Below, in pieces: positions 8,054 through 16,853 of a stretch of 64,000 bases of DNA. Position 1 is the stretch's first letter; each line of letters opens with the position of its first letter. A program made the translations under genes and the position numbers. Origin of the DNA: Comamonadaceae bacterium (GTDB lineage Bacteria > Pseudomonadota > Gammaproteobacteria > Burkholderiales > Burkholderiaceae_C); NCBI GenBank assembly GCA_027488985.1, contig JAIYAR010000003.1, positions 1-64,000 on the forward strand. The letters are read 5' to 3'. Below the pieces are notes generated by a model. The model ran no database searches. It had not been told where the DNA came from and saw only the letters and a list, made by a program, of their open reading frames with translations.

Positions 8054-10390
8054 ATGAATATCCGTCAACGCATTCTTTTACTTATCAGCCTGAGCTTTGT
8101 AGCCTTGCTATTCACTGGCGGCTTCGCGGTGTTCCAGAACACTAGCAGCAGCAAAGAGGTGCAGTCGGTGACCGAAGGCGTGGTGCCCAGCAGCTTGAAG
8201 TCTGTGGAGCTCATGGGGCAACTCAAAGACGTGCAAATTGCCACACTCGCCATGGTGAGCGCGCCCGACAAAGCCGCCATTTCCCAGGCCCACGAAGAGG
8301 TGAAAAAGAAAAAAACAGACCTGCAGCAAGCCTTGGCTGACCAGACAGCCTCTGCCGATAACGATGCCCAGCGTGGCCTCATCAAGCAAGCCGAAGAGAG
8401 CTTGCTCAATTACTTCGGTTCGATTGACGACACCGCCAACTTCATGCTCCAAGGCCAGAAGGAATTGGCCGAAGCCACCATGGCCGCCACGGTAGACCAG
8501 TACCTGCGCGAGCAGATCAGCGTGATCGAAACCGTGCAAGTCGAAAAGCGCCGCAGCAAAGATGACGCCATTGCCGCCGTGAACGGCAACCTGCGCGCCA
8601 CGACCGGCACGCTGTCAGTAGTGACATTGTTTGCCATTGTTGGCTTGGGCGCCATGGGCTTGTTGCTGTATCGCCAGGTGATCCACCCGATCGGCAACAT
8701 GGAATCCAAGATGACCGAGATCGCTACCAGCCAGGACTTCACCCAGCGCCTGCCGGTGACCAAGATGGACGAGATCGGAAAGTCGGTGGTGGCGTTTAAC
8801 ACCATGATCGAAAAGATCCAGCAGAGCAACGAAGAAGTCCGCCAGAAGACGGCCGACATCCACGCCATGCTGCACTACATCCCTCAAGGCATCTTGACGC
8901 TGGAGAGCGGCGGCATCATTCACCCCGAGTTTTCTGAGCACCTCAAGACCGTGCTGGAAACCAGCGACATTGCCGGACGCGATGTGATGCACGTGGTGTT
9001 TGACGGCAGCGGCCTGGGCGTGGACGCCCTGAACCAGATGGAAACCGCCATCAGCGCCTGCATTGGCGAGGATGAGATGAACTTCGAGTTCAACGCCCAC
9101 CTGCTGCCTCTGGAAATTGACAAAACCATGCCCGACGGCCGCACCAAGGTGCTGGACCTGAACTGGTCCCCCATTACCGACGAAACCGGCACCACCCTGC
9201 GCTTGCTGCTGTGCCTGCGCGATGTGACCGACCTGCGGGCTCTCGCCAAAGCGGCAGACGCTCAGAAGAAAGAACTGGCTCTGATTGGCGAAATTCTGGC
9301 GGTGCGGCAGGAGAAGTTCCAGGAATTCATGGGAAGTGCCAAAGAGTTCATCGCAGAAAACGAAGCCCTGATCATCAACGCCGCAGGCACCGAGGCCACC
9401 CGCAAGGAAGCGATTGGCGTGCTGTTCCGCAACATGCACACCATCAAGGGCAATGCGCGCACCTACGGCTTGCTGCAACTGACCGATGTGGTGCACCAGG
9501 CCGAAGAGCGCTATGACGCGATCCGCCAGGGCAAGCAGGAGTGGGATACCGAGCTGCTGCAAGCCGAACTCCAGCAGACTGCTGACGTGGTGGCGCAGTA
9601 CGGCCACATCAACGAAGTGACCTTGGGCCGCAAAGGCCCGGGCCGCCGCGGTAGCGTGGACAAGTTCCTCATGGTGCCCAGAGAGGTGGTGGAAGGCCTG
9701 ATCCAGCGCATGGACGCAGCCGGCACCCAGGATGCTGCCCACCAATCAGCCGCTCTGCAGCAAGCCCGCGCCGCGCTGAACCAGCTGGGCGCAGAGCCCC
9801 TCTCCAGCCTGCTGAGCGGTGTGACTGACTCCCTGCCCGCACTGGCGCAAGAGCTCGGCAAAGTGCCGCCCAAAGTGGTGATGAATGACGCAGGCATTCT
9901 GGTACGCACCCAGTTGGCCGACACGCTGCGCAATGTGTTCATGCACCTTTACCGCAATGCCCTGGACCATGGCCTGGAGCTGGCTGTGGAGCGCACCCTG
10001 ATCGGCAAGCCCGAAGCCGGTGTGGTAACGCTGAGCGCACAACTCAACGCCGACACACTCACTTTGCGACTCAAGGACGATGGCCGTGGCCTCGCGCTGC
10101 AGCGCATCAAGGCCAAAGCACTTGAGCAAGGCCTGCTGGCGGCAGACGCCACCACGTCTGCCCACGACATTGCGCAGCTGATTTTTGCCTCTGGCTTCTC
10201 CACCGCCAGCGAGGTGACCGAAGTGTCCGGCCGCGGTGTGGGTATGGATGCTGTGCGCGGCTTTGTGCAAGCCGAAGGCGGCAACATTTCCCTGGAACTG
10301 GCGAGCACCGATGCCAGCGTGGACTTCTGCCCCTTTGAGACTGTGATCACGCTGCCCGCCAAGTTTGCGGTGCAAACCCAGGCGGCATGA
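8054..10390 (+). CDS. Membrane-bound CheA-like histidine kinase (HAMP, PAS-like, HPt, ATPase; no CheW-like domain)
   Basis: A kinase of 778 residues from ATG 8054 (an ATG three codons upstream is possible; neither has a good ribosome site). Order: membrane segment (about 7-27), periplasmic four-helix-like domain, second membrane segment (about 187-207), HAMP, a PAS-like domain (about 270-400), an HPt domain with His462 in [10 protein letters not shown], then a CheA-type dimerisation and ATPase region with Asn635 (YRNALDHG), a DDGRG box near 675-679 and a GRGVGMDAV box near 725-735. Unlike CheA it is itself a membrane sensor and stops after the ATPase, lacking the P5 domain that normally binds CheW and receptors. 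It opens an operon with a receptor stub, two CheX proteins and a CheY. The probable phosphorelay is His462 to the CheY encoded at 12702-13070. Confidence 0.88.
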   Translation: MNIRQRILLLISLSFVALLFTGGFAVFQNTSSSKEVQSVTEGVVPSSLKSVELMGQLKDVQIATLAMVSAPDKAAISQAHEEVKKKKTDLQQALADQTASADNDAQRGLIKQAEESLLNYFGSIDDTANFMLQGQKELAEATMAATVDQYLREQISVIETVQVEKRRSKDDAIAAVNGNLRATTGTLSVVTLFAIVGLGAMGLLLYRQVIHPIGNMESKMTEIATSQDFTQRLPVTKMDEIGKSVVAFNTMIEKIQQSNEEVRQKTADIHAMLHYIPQGILTLESGGIIHPEFSEHLKTVLETSDIAGRDVMHVVFDGSGLGVDALNQMETAISACIGEDEMNFEFNAHLLPLEIDKTMPDGRTKVLDLNWSPITDETGTTLRLLLCLRDVTDLRALAKAADAQKKELALIGEILAVRQEKFQEFMGSAKEFIAENEALIINAAGTEATRKEAIGVLFRNMHTIKGNARTYGLLQLTDVVHQAEERYDAIRQGKQEWDTELLQAELQQTADVVAQYGHINEVTLGRKGPGRRGSVDKFLMVPREVVEGLIQRMDAAGTQDAAHQSAALQQARAALNQLGAEPLSSLLSGVTDSLPALAQELGKVPPKVVMNDAGILVRTQLADTLRNVFMHLYRNALDHGLELAVERTLIGKPEAGVVTLSAQLNADTLTLRLKDDGRGLALQRIKAKALEQGLLAADATTSAHDIAQLIFASGFSTASEVTEVSGRGVGMDAVRGFVQAEGGNISLELASTDASVDFCPFETVITLPAKFAVQTQAA

Positions 10391-10403
10391 GCGGGAGCGC
10401 GTT

Positions 10404-11135
10404 ATGACAGACATGCTGTTGGCATTTGTGGCGGGCGCAGCCGTGGCGTCCTGTATCTGGGCCTGGATGCACCGCAAACTGCAGCGGCAGCTGGCGGACT
10501 CCGTACCCACGGAACAAGCGCAAGCGCAAGCCGCCGAACAGCAGGACACCATCAACGCGCTGGAAGCTGAGCTGGACAGCATGCGCCAGCAGCTGGGCGA
10601 GGTGCAAAACCGCCTGCAAACCGAATACACCGCCCTGCAACAAGACAACAGCCGTGCGCTGCAGCTGGTCATGGGGCAGGCACAGGGCATGCAAAGCAAC
10701 GCCGGCGAACACAGCGGCCGCTTGGCAAACGCCATCAGCGAGTTGCTGGGCGTGAGCAAAACCTTTGAACGCTGGCATGCGGACATGAACATCCTGCTCA
10801 CCCACAACCAGGGCATGCACTCCAAGAACGACGACTTTGCCCGCATCGTGCAGCAAATGATCATCGTGACGCTGAATGCCTCCATCGAAGCCGCCCGCGC
10901 CGGCGAAATGGGCCGTGGCTTTGCGGTGGTGGCCGAGGAAATGCGCAGCCTGGCCAGCCGGGCTGAAGCGCTGTCCAAAGAGTACCGCCGCGCTCTCTAC
11001 GAAAACGACCTGATCACCACCGCTACCTTCCAGGACATGCAGGCCGGCGGCAAGATGATCATCGGCGCGGTGACCGGGTTGGACCTGATCAACCGCAAGA
11101 CGCTGGCGGCCTTGGAAGCCCCGAGCCAGTCATGA
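10404..11135 (+). CDS. Stub chemoreceptor: one membrane segment plus minimal signalling hairpin
   Basis: A 243-residue protein with one N-terminal membrane segment (about 4-21), a glutamine-rich coiled coil (about 35-85) and a receptor-type signalling hairpin at about 152-200 ([24 protein letters not shown] is the core, spanning about 156-179). It has no periplasmic sensor domain, no HAMP and only short helices around the tip, so little room for methylation sites. The start is ATG 10404 with GGGAG 6 bases upstream; it lies 13 bases after the kinase stop and overlaps the next gene by ATGA. It may be a scaffold that presents the hairpin to the neighbouring kinase, which senses for itself. That function is inferred. 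Confidence 0.82.
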   Translation: MTDMLLAFVAGAAVASCIWAWMHRKLQRQLADSVPTEQAQAQAAEQQDTINALEAELDSMRQQLGEVQNRLQTEYTALQQDNSRALQLVMGQAQGMQSNAGEHSGRLANAISELLGVSKTFERWHADMNILLTHNQGMHSKNDDFARIVQQMIIVTLNASIEAARAGEMGRGFAVVAEEMRSLASRAEALSKEYRRALYENDLITTATFQDMQAGGKMIIGAVTGLDLINRKTLAALEAPSQS

Positions 11136-11686
11136 TCAGCGAGCGGGCCAAAAAGGCACTGAACGACATGGTGCTGACGGGCATACGCAGCGCTCTCGTC
11201 AGCTCCTCAGACACGGTGCTCAGCCTGGAGACGGTGCCTGAGATTGCACCCATCACCGAGCAGGAGGTGGTGATGCTGTCGGTGGCGTCCTACCAGTTCC
11301 GGCTGATGATTTTGATTTACTTCAGCCGCGACGAAGCCACCCGCAACCATTACGCCGCACTCACCCGGGTGCAGCCTGAGAACCTGGATGCGCAGATGTT
11401 CCACGACGCAATTGCCGAGAGCGGCAACATGTGTTGCGGCACATTCAACCGCGAGCTGGGCCGTGCGTTTGAGCACATCGGCATGTCCACGCCGAACATG
11501 ATCGACAGCCGCTGCGCAGAGCACTTTTCGCTTTTGCATTACGGGCACCTGCAGCACTTTGCGTTGCAACTGCAATCGGGCATGCGCTTTCGCGCCAGCC
11601 TGTGCGTGACCGAGTACCAGGACCTTGATTTCGAACTCGCTCCGGCCGAAGTGCCGGAGAGCACGGGTGAATTGGAATTCTTTTAA
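11132..11686 (+). CDS. CheX-family protein, probable CheY-P phosphatase
   Basis: A 184-residue protein that I assign to the CheX/CheC group from its overall pattern and from the ExxN phosphatase signature E96-S-G-N99 in [10 protein letters not shown]. In CheX of Thermotoga the equivalent Glu and Asn position water to dephosphorylate CheY. The start codon overlaps the stub receptor stop (ATGA), so translation is coupled. The C-terminus, after an acidic and proline-rich linker, is TGELEFF. Exactly the same seven residues end the next protein in the operon. That tail may be a docking peptide. I do not recognise a named orthologue. Confidence 0.75.
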   Translation: MISERAKKALNDMVLTGIRSALVSSSDTVLSLETVPEIAPITEQEVVMLSVASYQFRLMILIYFSRDEATRNHYAALTRVQPENLDAQMFHDAIAESGNMCCGTFNRELGRAFEHIGMSTPNMIDSRCAEHFSLLHYGHLQHFALQLQSGMRFRASLCVTEYQDLDFELAPAEVPESTGELEFF

Positions 11687-11707
11687 ACAATCGAAAAGGC
11701 GAAAGTC

Positions 11708-12682
11708 ATGACGAAAGAAAACTCGCTGATCAGCAAAGTGCTGGTGCTGGAAAACAGCCCGGAGGCCCGCAAGCAAATCAGTGCCTTCTGCAAAGACAAC
11801 AACCTCAAGGCACTTAAGGTCCGCGAGGAAAACCTGCTGGCCGTGCTGCGCTCGAATGTGGACCTGGGCGGCATCATGATTGCCGAAGACCTGGCGGGCA
11901 AACCCCGCGACGGCATTCTGCTGGGACAGCAAATCAACAAAATCCGCCCCGAACTGCCCTTGTTCCTGCGCTGCGAATCCAGCCAGAGCCTGGCAGCGCT
12001 GACCACCGCAGAGCGTGAGCCCTTTGCCAGTGCCTACACCGTGGAAAACATCGACGCGCTGAAAGACGTCATTGAGACCTCCATCTTTACCTTGGTGTAC
12101 CCCGCCAAGCTGGTAACCGGTATTGCAGAGATGACGCAAGCCTCGCTGCAAAGCCAATTCAAGGGGCTGAATGTGCGCATCGAAACACCCTACATCGTGC
12201 GCGACCGGCTGATTTTTGGCGAAATTTTCACCCTCATCCCCATCGAGAGCGACTGGTGCCGCGGCTACATGACCCTGCAGGCTGAAGAAGGCCCCTTGCT
12301 TACGCTGGTGAAGTCCAACAAGACGCACATTTCCGCCGACGAGGGCGACGACTTCCGTAACCTCAACGGCATTCTGGGCGAAATCACCAACCTGATCTGG
12401 GGCGCTTTCAAGAACCGCTACAGCTCCTTCAAGCCGGTCGAGGCGCACTTGGCGCAGGTGCCCATCGTGATCAACCACATGCACCGCTACATCTCGTTCG
12501 GCTCGGTGAATCCGCAGCTGTGCTTCAAGTGTGTGATGACCGACCCGGACAACGCGGTAGTGCCACCTTTTGTGATTTACCAGCGCTTTGCGTTCAACCT
12601 GAACTGGTCCCCCGAGGACTTCCACGAAAACGACCAGTCTCTGGACACCTTGATGGCGACCGGCGAACTCGAATTCTTCTGA
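11708..12682 (+). CDS. Degenerate receiver domain fused to CheX domain
   Basis: A 324-residue two-domain protein. Residues about 9-125 resemble a receiver domain but lack the acidic pair (L14-E15-N16) and the conserved lysine; D61 falls near the phospho-site. This domain is probably not phosphorylated normally. Residues about 130-310 form a CheX-like domain with the ExxN signature E225-I-T-N228. The last seven residues are TGELEFF, as in the preceding protein, but written with different codons. The gene follows the first CheX gene after 21 bases and precedes cheY by 19. It is probably a second phosphatase or an adaptor for the CheY of this operon. Confidence 0.72.
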   Translation: MTKENSLISKVLVLENSPEARKQISAFCKDNNLKALKVREENLLAVLRSNVDLGGIMIAEDLAGKPRDGILLGQQINKIRPELPLFLRCESSQSLAALTTAEREPFASAYTVENIDALKDVIETSIFTLVYPAKLVTGIAEMTQASLQSQFKGLNVRIETPYIVRDRLIFGEIFTLIPIESDWCRGYMTLQAEEGPLLTLVKSNKTHISADEGDDFRNLNGILGEITNLIWGAFKNRYSSFKPVEAHLAQVPIVINHMHRYISFGSVNPQLCFKCVMTDPDNAVVPPFVIYQRFAFNLNWSPEDFHENDQSLDTLMATGELEFF

Positions 12683-12701
12683 TCTTTGAAAGGAAATAAA
12701 A

Positions 12702-13070
12702 ATGGCACAAATTTTGGTGGTCGATGACTCCAGCACCGTTCGCAACGAAGTGGGCGACTTTTTGAAGAAAAACGGCCTCGATGTGGCTTACGCCGTGGAC
12801 GGCCGCGATGGCCTGACCAAGCTCAAGGCAGACCCCGCCATCAAGCTCATCGTCTGCGACGTGAACATGCCCAATATGGACGGCCTCACCATGGCAGAAA
12901 AAGTGCGCGGTGAACTGGGTAATGCCGCCGTCAACATCGTGATGCTGACCACCGAAAACTCCCCCGCCATGAAAGAGCGTGGCAAGGCCGCTGGCATCAA
13001 GGGCTGGATCGTGAAGCCCTTCAACGGCGACGCCGTGTTGGGCTCTTTCAAGAAGCTGGTCGGCGTTTAA
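12702..13070 (+). CDS. CheY-like single-domain response regulator
   Basis: A 122-residue stand-alone receiver with all key residues: acidic pair D8/D9 (VVDDSS), phospho-site in CDVNMPNMDG, a threonine in MLTTENS and lysine in IVKPF. AAAGGAAAT precedes ATG 12702. It is the last gene of the five-gene operon and the only intact receiver in it, so it should take phosphate from the HPt domain of the membrane kinase and be dephosphorylated by one or both CheX proteins. Its output target cannot be seen in the window; no flagellar or pilus genes are nearby. Confidence 0.93.
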   Translation: MAQILVVDDSSTVRNEVGDFLKKNGLDVAYAVDGRDGLTKLKADPAIKLIVCDVNMPNMDGLTMAEKVRGELGNAAVNIVMLTTENSPAMKERGKAAGIKGWIVKPFNGDAVLGSFKKLVGV

Positions 13071-13083
13071 GCCCAAGCGCCGC

Positions 13084-13296
13084 TCAGGCGGCGCCTTGGG
13101 TGCTGAGATGGCGGCGATAGGCGCCGGTGGAGCGGGACTGCGCAGCCGTCGATGGCAGACGGTTCGGGTACCTGAACTCCAGTGACTCCAGCAAGTCCAG
13201 CTCGGACCGCAGCTTTTGTACATCGGCATCGAACTCGCCATAGCGATCTAATAGTTCGCGGTAGATGCGGCTTGCGTGGTCCAGTTTCTTTGACAT
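13084..13296 (-). CDS. Small hypothetical protein
   Basis: A 70-residue protein from ATG 13296, with AGGGG about 8 bases upstream; an in-frame start at 13332 is possible. The first half is predicted helical with regular hydrophobic spacing (ASRIYRELLDRYGEFDADVQ), and the C-terminal 25 residues are polar and probably disordered. I do not recognise the family. It runs convergent to cheY, with 13 bases between the stops. No other reading frame in this gap looks better, but the evidence for expression is only the start site and codon pattern. Confidence 0.5.
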   Translation of the reverse strand: MSKKLDHASRIYRELLDRYGEFDADVQKLRSELDLLESLEFRYPNRLPSTAAQSRSTGAYRRHLSTQGAA

Positions 13297-13507
13297 GCGG
13301 TTGGCCCCTGTGATTGAAGTCCATGGATGCACAGACTAAATGGTTTGTGCAACAGCGTATTGCGCTGCATCAAAGGGTACTGCACACCCAAATGCACATG
13401 CAATTAAATCTTGCACTTTCACTTAAAACACTGTCACAAAAAATACACAAACGACAAATACATTTCGATTATCTGTTTTTAATTGATTTTCATGAATTGG
13501 AGCTGCC

Positions 13508-15097
13508 ATGCAAGTATCCACCCGACTTCTGGTGCTGATCGGCGCCCTTGCCACGCTGCTCATGATGGTCGGCGGCTTCGGGGTATTTGGAGCAAGGCAA
13601 TCCAACCTCTCGCTGGAAACGGTGTACCACCAGCGCACTGAGCCTGCGGTGGAGCTGGGCCAGATCGATGCGCTGACCACCAGTGCACGTATGCATGTGG
13701 CACAGGCGCTGGCTAATCCGCTCCCGGAAGTGATTGCATTCAGCGTCAAATCCATCGCGGCACACCAGCAAGAGATCCAGCAGCGCTGGAAAGAGTACCG
13801 CAGCATTCCCCTCGCGCCTGCGGAGGCCGCTCTGGCTGACGAATGGGAAAAAATCTATGCCGCCTTTAACGACAAGGGCATCAAAGTAGCGGTGGAAGCG
13901 CTGAATGCGAACGACATCACCGAAGCCCAGGCTGCCATGATCAAGCAGATGACGCCCTTGGCCGAGCCCATGAAAAAAGGCATTGACGCCCTCAAACAGT
14001 TGCAGATTGATGGTGCGCGCGAAGCGTTTGAAGACGCCTCGGCCCGCTACAACCTGGTGTTCTGGAGCAGCGTGGGCCTGATTGCCACCGGCTTGGCCGT
14101 GGCACTGGTCTTCGGCCTGAGTACGGTGCGCACCATCTCCGGGCAATTGGGCGGCGAGCCCGAGGCAGCGGCACGCGTGGCGCAGCGCGTGGGTGCCGGT
14201 GACCTGAGCGAACCCATTGCCCTGCGGCAGGGCGACAGCGCCAGCATGATGGCCCAGCTGCAGCTCATGCAAACCAGCCTGGCGAGTGTGGTGCAGGAAG
14301 TGCGGCATGCTGCTGAAGCCGTGGCCAACGCCAGCAGTGAAATTGCCCAGGGCAACCAGAGCCTGTCTGAGCGCACCGAGCACCAAGCCAGCGCGCTGCA
14401 GGAAACAGCGGCCTCCATGAGCGAACTGGGGGGCACCGTGCGAATCAACGCCGAGCGCGCCGGCAACGCCGACGACCTGGCGCGCAGCGCATCACAAGCC
14501 GCGGCGCACAGCGGCGAGGTGGTGTCCGAGGTGGTGCAGACCATGCACGAAATCCATGACAGCTCCAAGCGCATTGTGGAAATCATCGGGGTGATTGACG
14601 GCATTGCGTTCCAGACCAACATCCTGGCCCTGAACGCCGCCGTAGAAGCCGCCCGTGCGGGTGAGCAGGGCCGCGGCTTTGCGGTGGTGGCCTCGGAGGT
14701 GCGCTCGCTGGCCGGGCGCTCTGCCCAGGCGGCGCGCGAAATCAAGGCGCTAATAGGCACCAGCGTGGACCGGGTCGAAAAAGGCAATGCACTGGTGAGC
14801 CGCGCCGGTGAGTCCATGACCACGGTAGTGCAGTCCATCCAACAGGTGACACAGGTGATCAGCGAGATCAGCGCAGCCAGCCGCGCTCAGAGTGATCAGG
14901 TGGAACAGGTGGGCCAGTCGATCGCGCTGATGGACCAATCCACCCAGCAGAACGCCGCCATGGTGGAAGAAATTGCCGCCGCAGCCAGCGGTTTGCGCCA
15001 CGAGGCGGCACAACTGGTCGATGCGGTGGCCACCTTCAAGCTTGGGAGCAACCCGACTCTGCTGACAAACACCGGCGTTCGCCTTTTGTCTCATTAG
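13508..15097 (+). CDS. Methyl-accepting chemotaxis protein
   Basis: A 529-residue chemoreceptor of the common Burkholderiales type: membrane segment at 6-27, a periplasmic four-helix-bundle domain of about 160 residues, a second membrane segment (about 180-202), HAMP, then a signalling domain with the tip motif QTNILALNAAVEAARAGEQ. GGAG lies 5 bases before ATG 13508. The upstream 200 bases are AT-rich and probably hold the promoter, but I see no clear flagellar-type (sigma-28) box. It has no C-terminal CheR-tethering peptide. It is probably a separate transcript from the CheX/CheY operon, since a convergent gene lies between. Confidence 0.93.
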   Translation: MQVSTRLLVLIGALATLLMMVGGFGVFGARQSNLSLETVYHQRTEPAVELGQIDALTTSARMHVAQALANPLPEVIAFSVKSIAAHQQEIQQRWKEYRSIPLAPAEAALADEWEKIYAAFNDKGIKVAVEALNANDITEAQAAMIKQMTPLAEPMKKGIDALKQLQIDGAREAFEDASARYNLVFWSSVGLIATGLAVALVFGLSTVRTISGQLGGEPEAAARVAQRVGAGDLSEPIALRQGDSASMMAQLQLMQTSLASVVQEVRHAAEAVANASSEIAQGNQSLSERTEHQASALQETAASMSELGGTVRINAERAGNADDLARSASQAAAHSGEVVSEVVQTMHEIHDSSKRIVEIIGVIDGIAFQTNILALNAAVEAARAGEQGRGFAVVASEVRSLAGRSAQAAREIKALIGTSVDRVEKGNALVSRAGESMTTVVQSIQQVTQVISEISAASRAQSDQVEQVGQSIALMDQSTQQNAAMVEEIAAAASGLRHEAAQLVDAVATFKLGSNPTLLTNTGVRLLSH

Positions 15098-15162
15098 AGA
15101 AAGCACACAAAGAAGTAGGGTTTGTGTGATTGAGTGCACATTCAAGTCCCTAGAATGATTGC

Positions 15163-15663
15163 ATGCAGTTGAAACCTACCCGCGTACTTTTTGTCTCCAA
15201 GAACAATGCGGCGCGGAGCTTGCTCGCAGAAGCCTGCCTCCGACAGCTGGGTGCCCAAACCTTTCAGGTGTTTTCGTGTGGCGTGCCCGGGCGCATTGCC
15301 GACAAGCCCGACAGCACCACGCTGGCGGCACTGACCACCGCTGGCTTCAAGATTCAGGAGCTGCAGCCCAAGGACTGGACCGAGTTCAGCCGCCACGGCT
15401 CCAAGCCCATGGACATCGTGATTGCGCTGGATGCAGAAACCAAAAGCGACCACCCCAGCTGGCCGGGACAGCCCGAAACCGCTGTGTGGGACTACACCCC
15501 CCTGGACAAACGCAAAGGCGAGTCCCACAGCGACCGGGACATCCGCACCATCCAGACCCTGCATTCGCTGCGCCGGCGGATTGAGCTGCTGGTGAGCCTG
15601 CGGCAAAGGGTGCGCAGCCACAGTGAGCTACGGCACGACATCCGGGACATGGCGCACCTCTGA
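15163..15663 (+). CDS. Low-molecular-weight phosphatase/arsenate reductase-like protein lacking the catalytic cysteine
   Basis: A 166-residue protein with the fold signature of low-molecular-weight tyrosine phosphatases and thioredoxin-type arsenate reductases. The phosphate-binding loop, normally VLFVC followed by five residues and R-S, reads VLFVSKNNAARS: the nucleophilic cysteine is serine (codon TCC, so at least two changes from TGC). The arginine and the serine after it are kept, and a late WDYTPLD segment sits where the general-acid Asp-Pro loop would be. It is therefore unlikely to act as a phosphatase or arsenate reductase by the usual mechanism, and may bind phosphate or a partner. 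No ars genes are nearby. A dispersed element copy follows its stop. Confidence 0.78.
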   Translation: MQLKPTRVLFVSKNNAARSLLAEACLRQLGAQTFQVFSCGVPGRIADKPDSTTLAALTTAGFKIQELQPKDWTEFSRHGSKPMDIVIALDAETKSDHPSWPGQPETAVWDYTPLDKRKGESHSDRDIRTIQTLHSLRRRIELLVSLRQRVRSHSELRHDIRDMAHL

Positions 15664-15679
15664 CCAGCGGTCTCTTTTT

Positions 15680-15732
15680 GCTATATTTTTTATAGCTACT
15701 CGCGCATATTTCACGAGCGCTAGAGGCCAAAA
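15680..15732 (+). repeat. Dispersed element, best-preserved copy
   Basis: The left half is the palindrome GCTATATTTTTTATAGC (15680-15696); the right half is CTCGCGC, a short spacer, then GAGCGCTAGAGGCCAAAA. It begins 16 bases after the stop of the phosphatase-like gene, in the same orientation. CGCGC and GAGCGC can form an imperfect second hairpin. It may act as a 3'-end signal. The nadA gene on the other strand stops at 15750. Confidence 0.8.
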
Positions 15733-15749
15733 GTACCAGAAACCGGACC

Positions 15750-16853
15750 TTAGACCGCCCCGATATCCGGGATCAACCCGCCCACCGGCTGCCCATTTTT
15801 CAGCGCAGCAGTAAACGCCAGCATGCGGTCAATCGGCAAGCGCGCGCGGTCAATCAGTTTGTGATCCACATGGACTTCATTCAGGCCATGCTCCAGCACG
15901 CGCGCCACACCGGCCAAGCCGTTCATGGCCATCCAGGGGCAGTGGGCGCAGCTTTTGCAGGTGGCGCTGTTGCCAGCGGTGGGCGCTTCGATAAAGGTCT
16001 TGCCGGGGTTCAGCGTGCGCAGCTTGTGCAACATGCCGTTGTCGGTGGCCACAATGAAGGTGTCGGCGTCCAATGTTTGAGCCGCTTTGAGGATGGCACT
16101 GGTAGAGCCCACAGCGTGAGCCAAAGCCACCACCTCTTTGGGAGACTCGGGGTGCACCAGCACTTTGGCTGTGGGGTGCTCTTTGATCAGCGCTTCCAGC
16201 TCAAAGGCCTTGAACTCGTCGTGCACGATGCAGGCACCTTCCCAGAACACCATGTCGGCACCGGTTTCGCGCTGGATGTAGCCGCCCAAGTGTTTGTCGG
16301 GCGCCCACAAAATCTTTTGGCCTTTGTCTTTGAGCGCGCGCACGATGTCCAGCGCGCAGCTGCTGGTTACCAGCCAGTCGGCACGCGCTTTGACGGCGGC
16401 GCTGGTGTTGGCGTAGACCACCACGGTGCGGTCGGGGTGCGCGTCGCAAAACGCATTGAACTCGCCAATAGGGCAGCCCAAGTCCAGCGAGCAGGTCGCG
16501 TCCAGGTCGGGCATGAGCACCGTCTTGTGGGGCGACAAAATTTTGCTGGTCTCGCCCATGAACTTCACACCCGACACCACCAGCTTCTGCGCGCTGTGGT
16601 CCCGGCCGAAGCGGGCCATCTCAAGCGAATCGCTCACCAGCCCGCCGGTTTCTTCGGCCAGATCCTGCAGGTCAGGGTGCACGTAGTAGTGCGAGACCAT
16701 GACCGCGTTCTTTTCTTTGAGCAGGTGCTTGATTTTGTCTTTGAGCGCAGTGCGCTCGTCCGCAGTGGGCTCCACAGGCACTCGGGCCCAAGCGTGTTGG
16801 GTGGAGCACGCCGGCTGCTCGTACTCCACGTCGATCACATCACTCACACTCAT
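15750..16853 (-). CDS. nadA: Quinolinate synthase NadA
   Basis: A 367-residue NadA, an iron-sulfur enzyme that condenses iminoaspartate with dihydroxyacetone phosphate to quinolinate in de novo NAD synthesis. Visible signatures are [16 protein letters not shown] near the N-terminus, [14 protein letters not shown], the cysteine in [16 protein letters not shown] and the C-terminal [17 protein letters not shown], which supplies cluster-ligand cysteines. ATG 16853 overlaps the TGA of nadC (TGATG), so the two genes are translationally coupled with nadC first. No L-aspartate oxidase gene (nadB) is in the window. Confidence 0.95.
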   Translation of the reverse strand: MSVSDVIDVEYEQPACSTQHAWARVPVEPTADERTALKDKIKHLLKEKNAVMVSHYYVHPDLQDLAEETGGLVSDSLEMARFGRDHSAQKLVVSGVKFMGETSKILSPHKTVLMPDLDATCSLDLGCPIGEFNAFCDAHPDRTVVVYANTSAAVKARADWLVTSSCALDIVRALKDKGQKILWAPDKHLGGYIQRETGADMVFWEGACIVHDEFKAFELEALIKEHPTAKVLVHPESPKEVVALAHAVGSTSAILKAAQTLDADTFIVATDNGMLHKLRTLNPGKTFIEAPTAGNSATCKSCAHCPWMAMNGLAGVARVLEHGLNEVHVDHKLIDRARLPIDRMLAFTAALKNGQPVGGLIPDIGAV

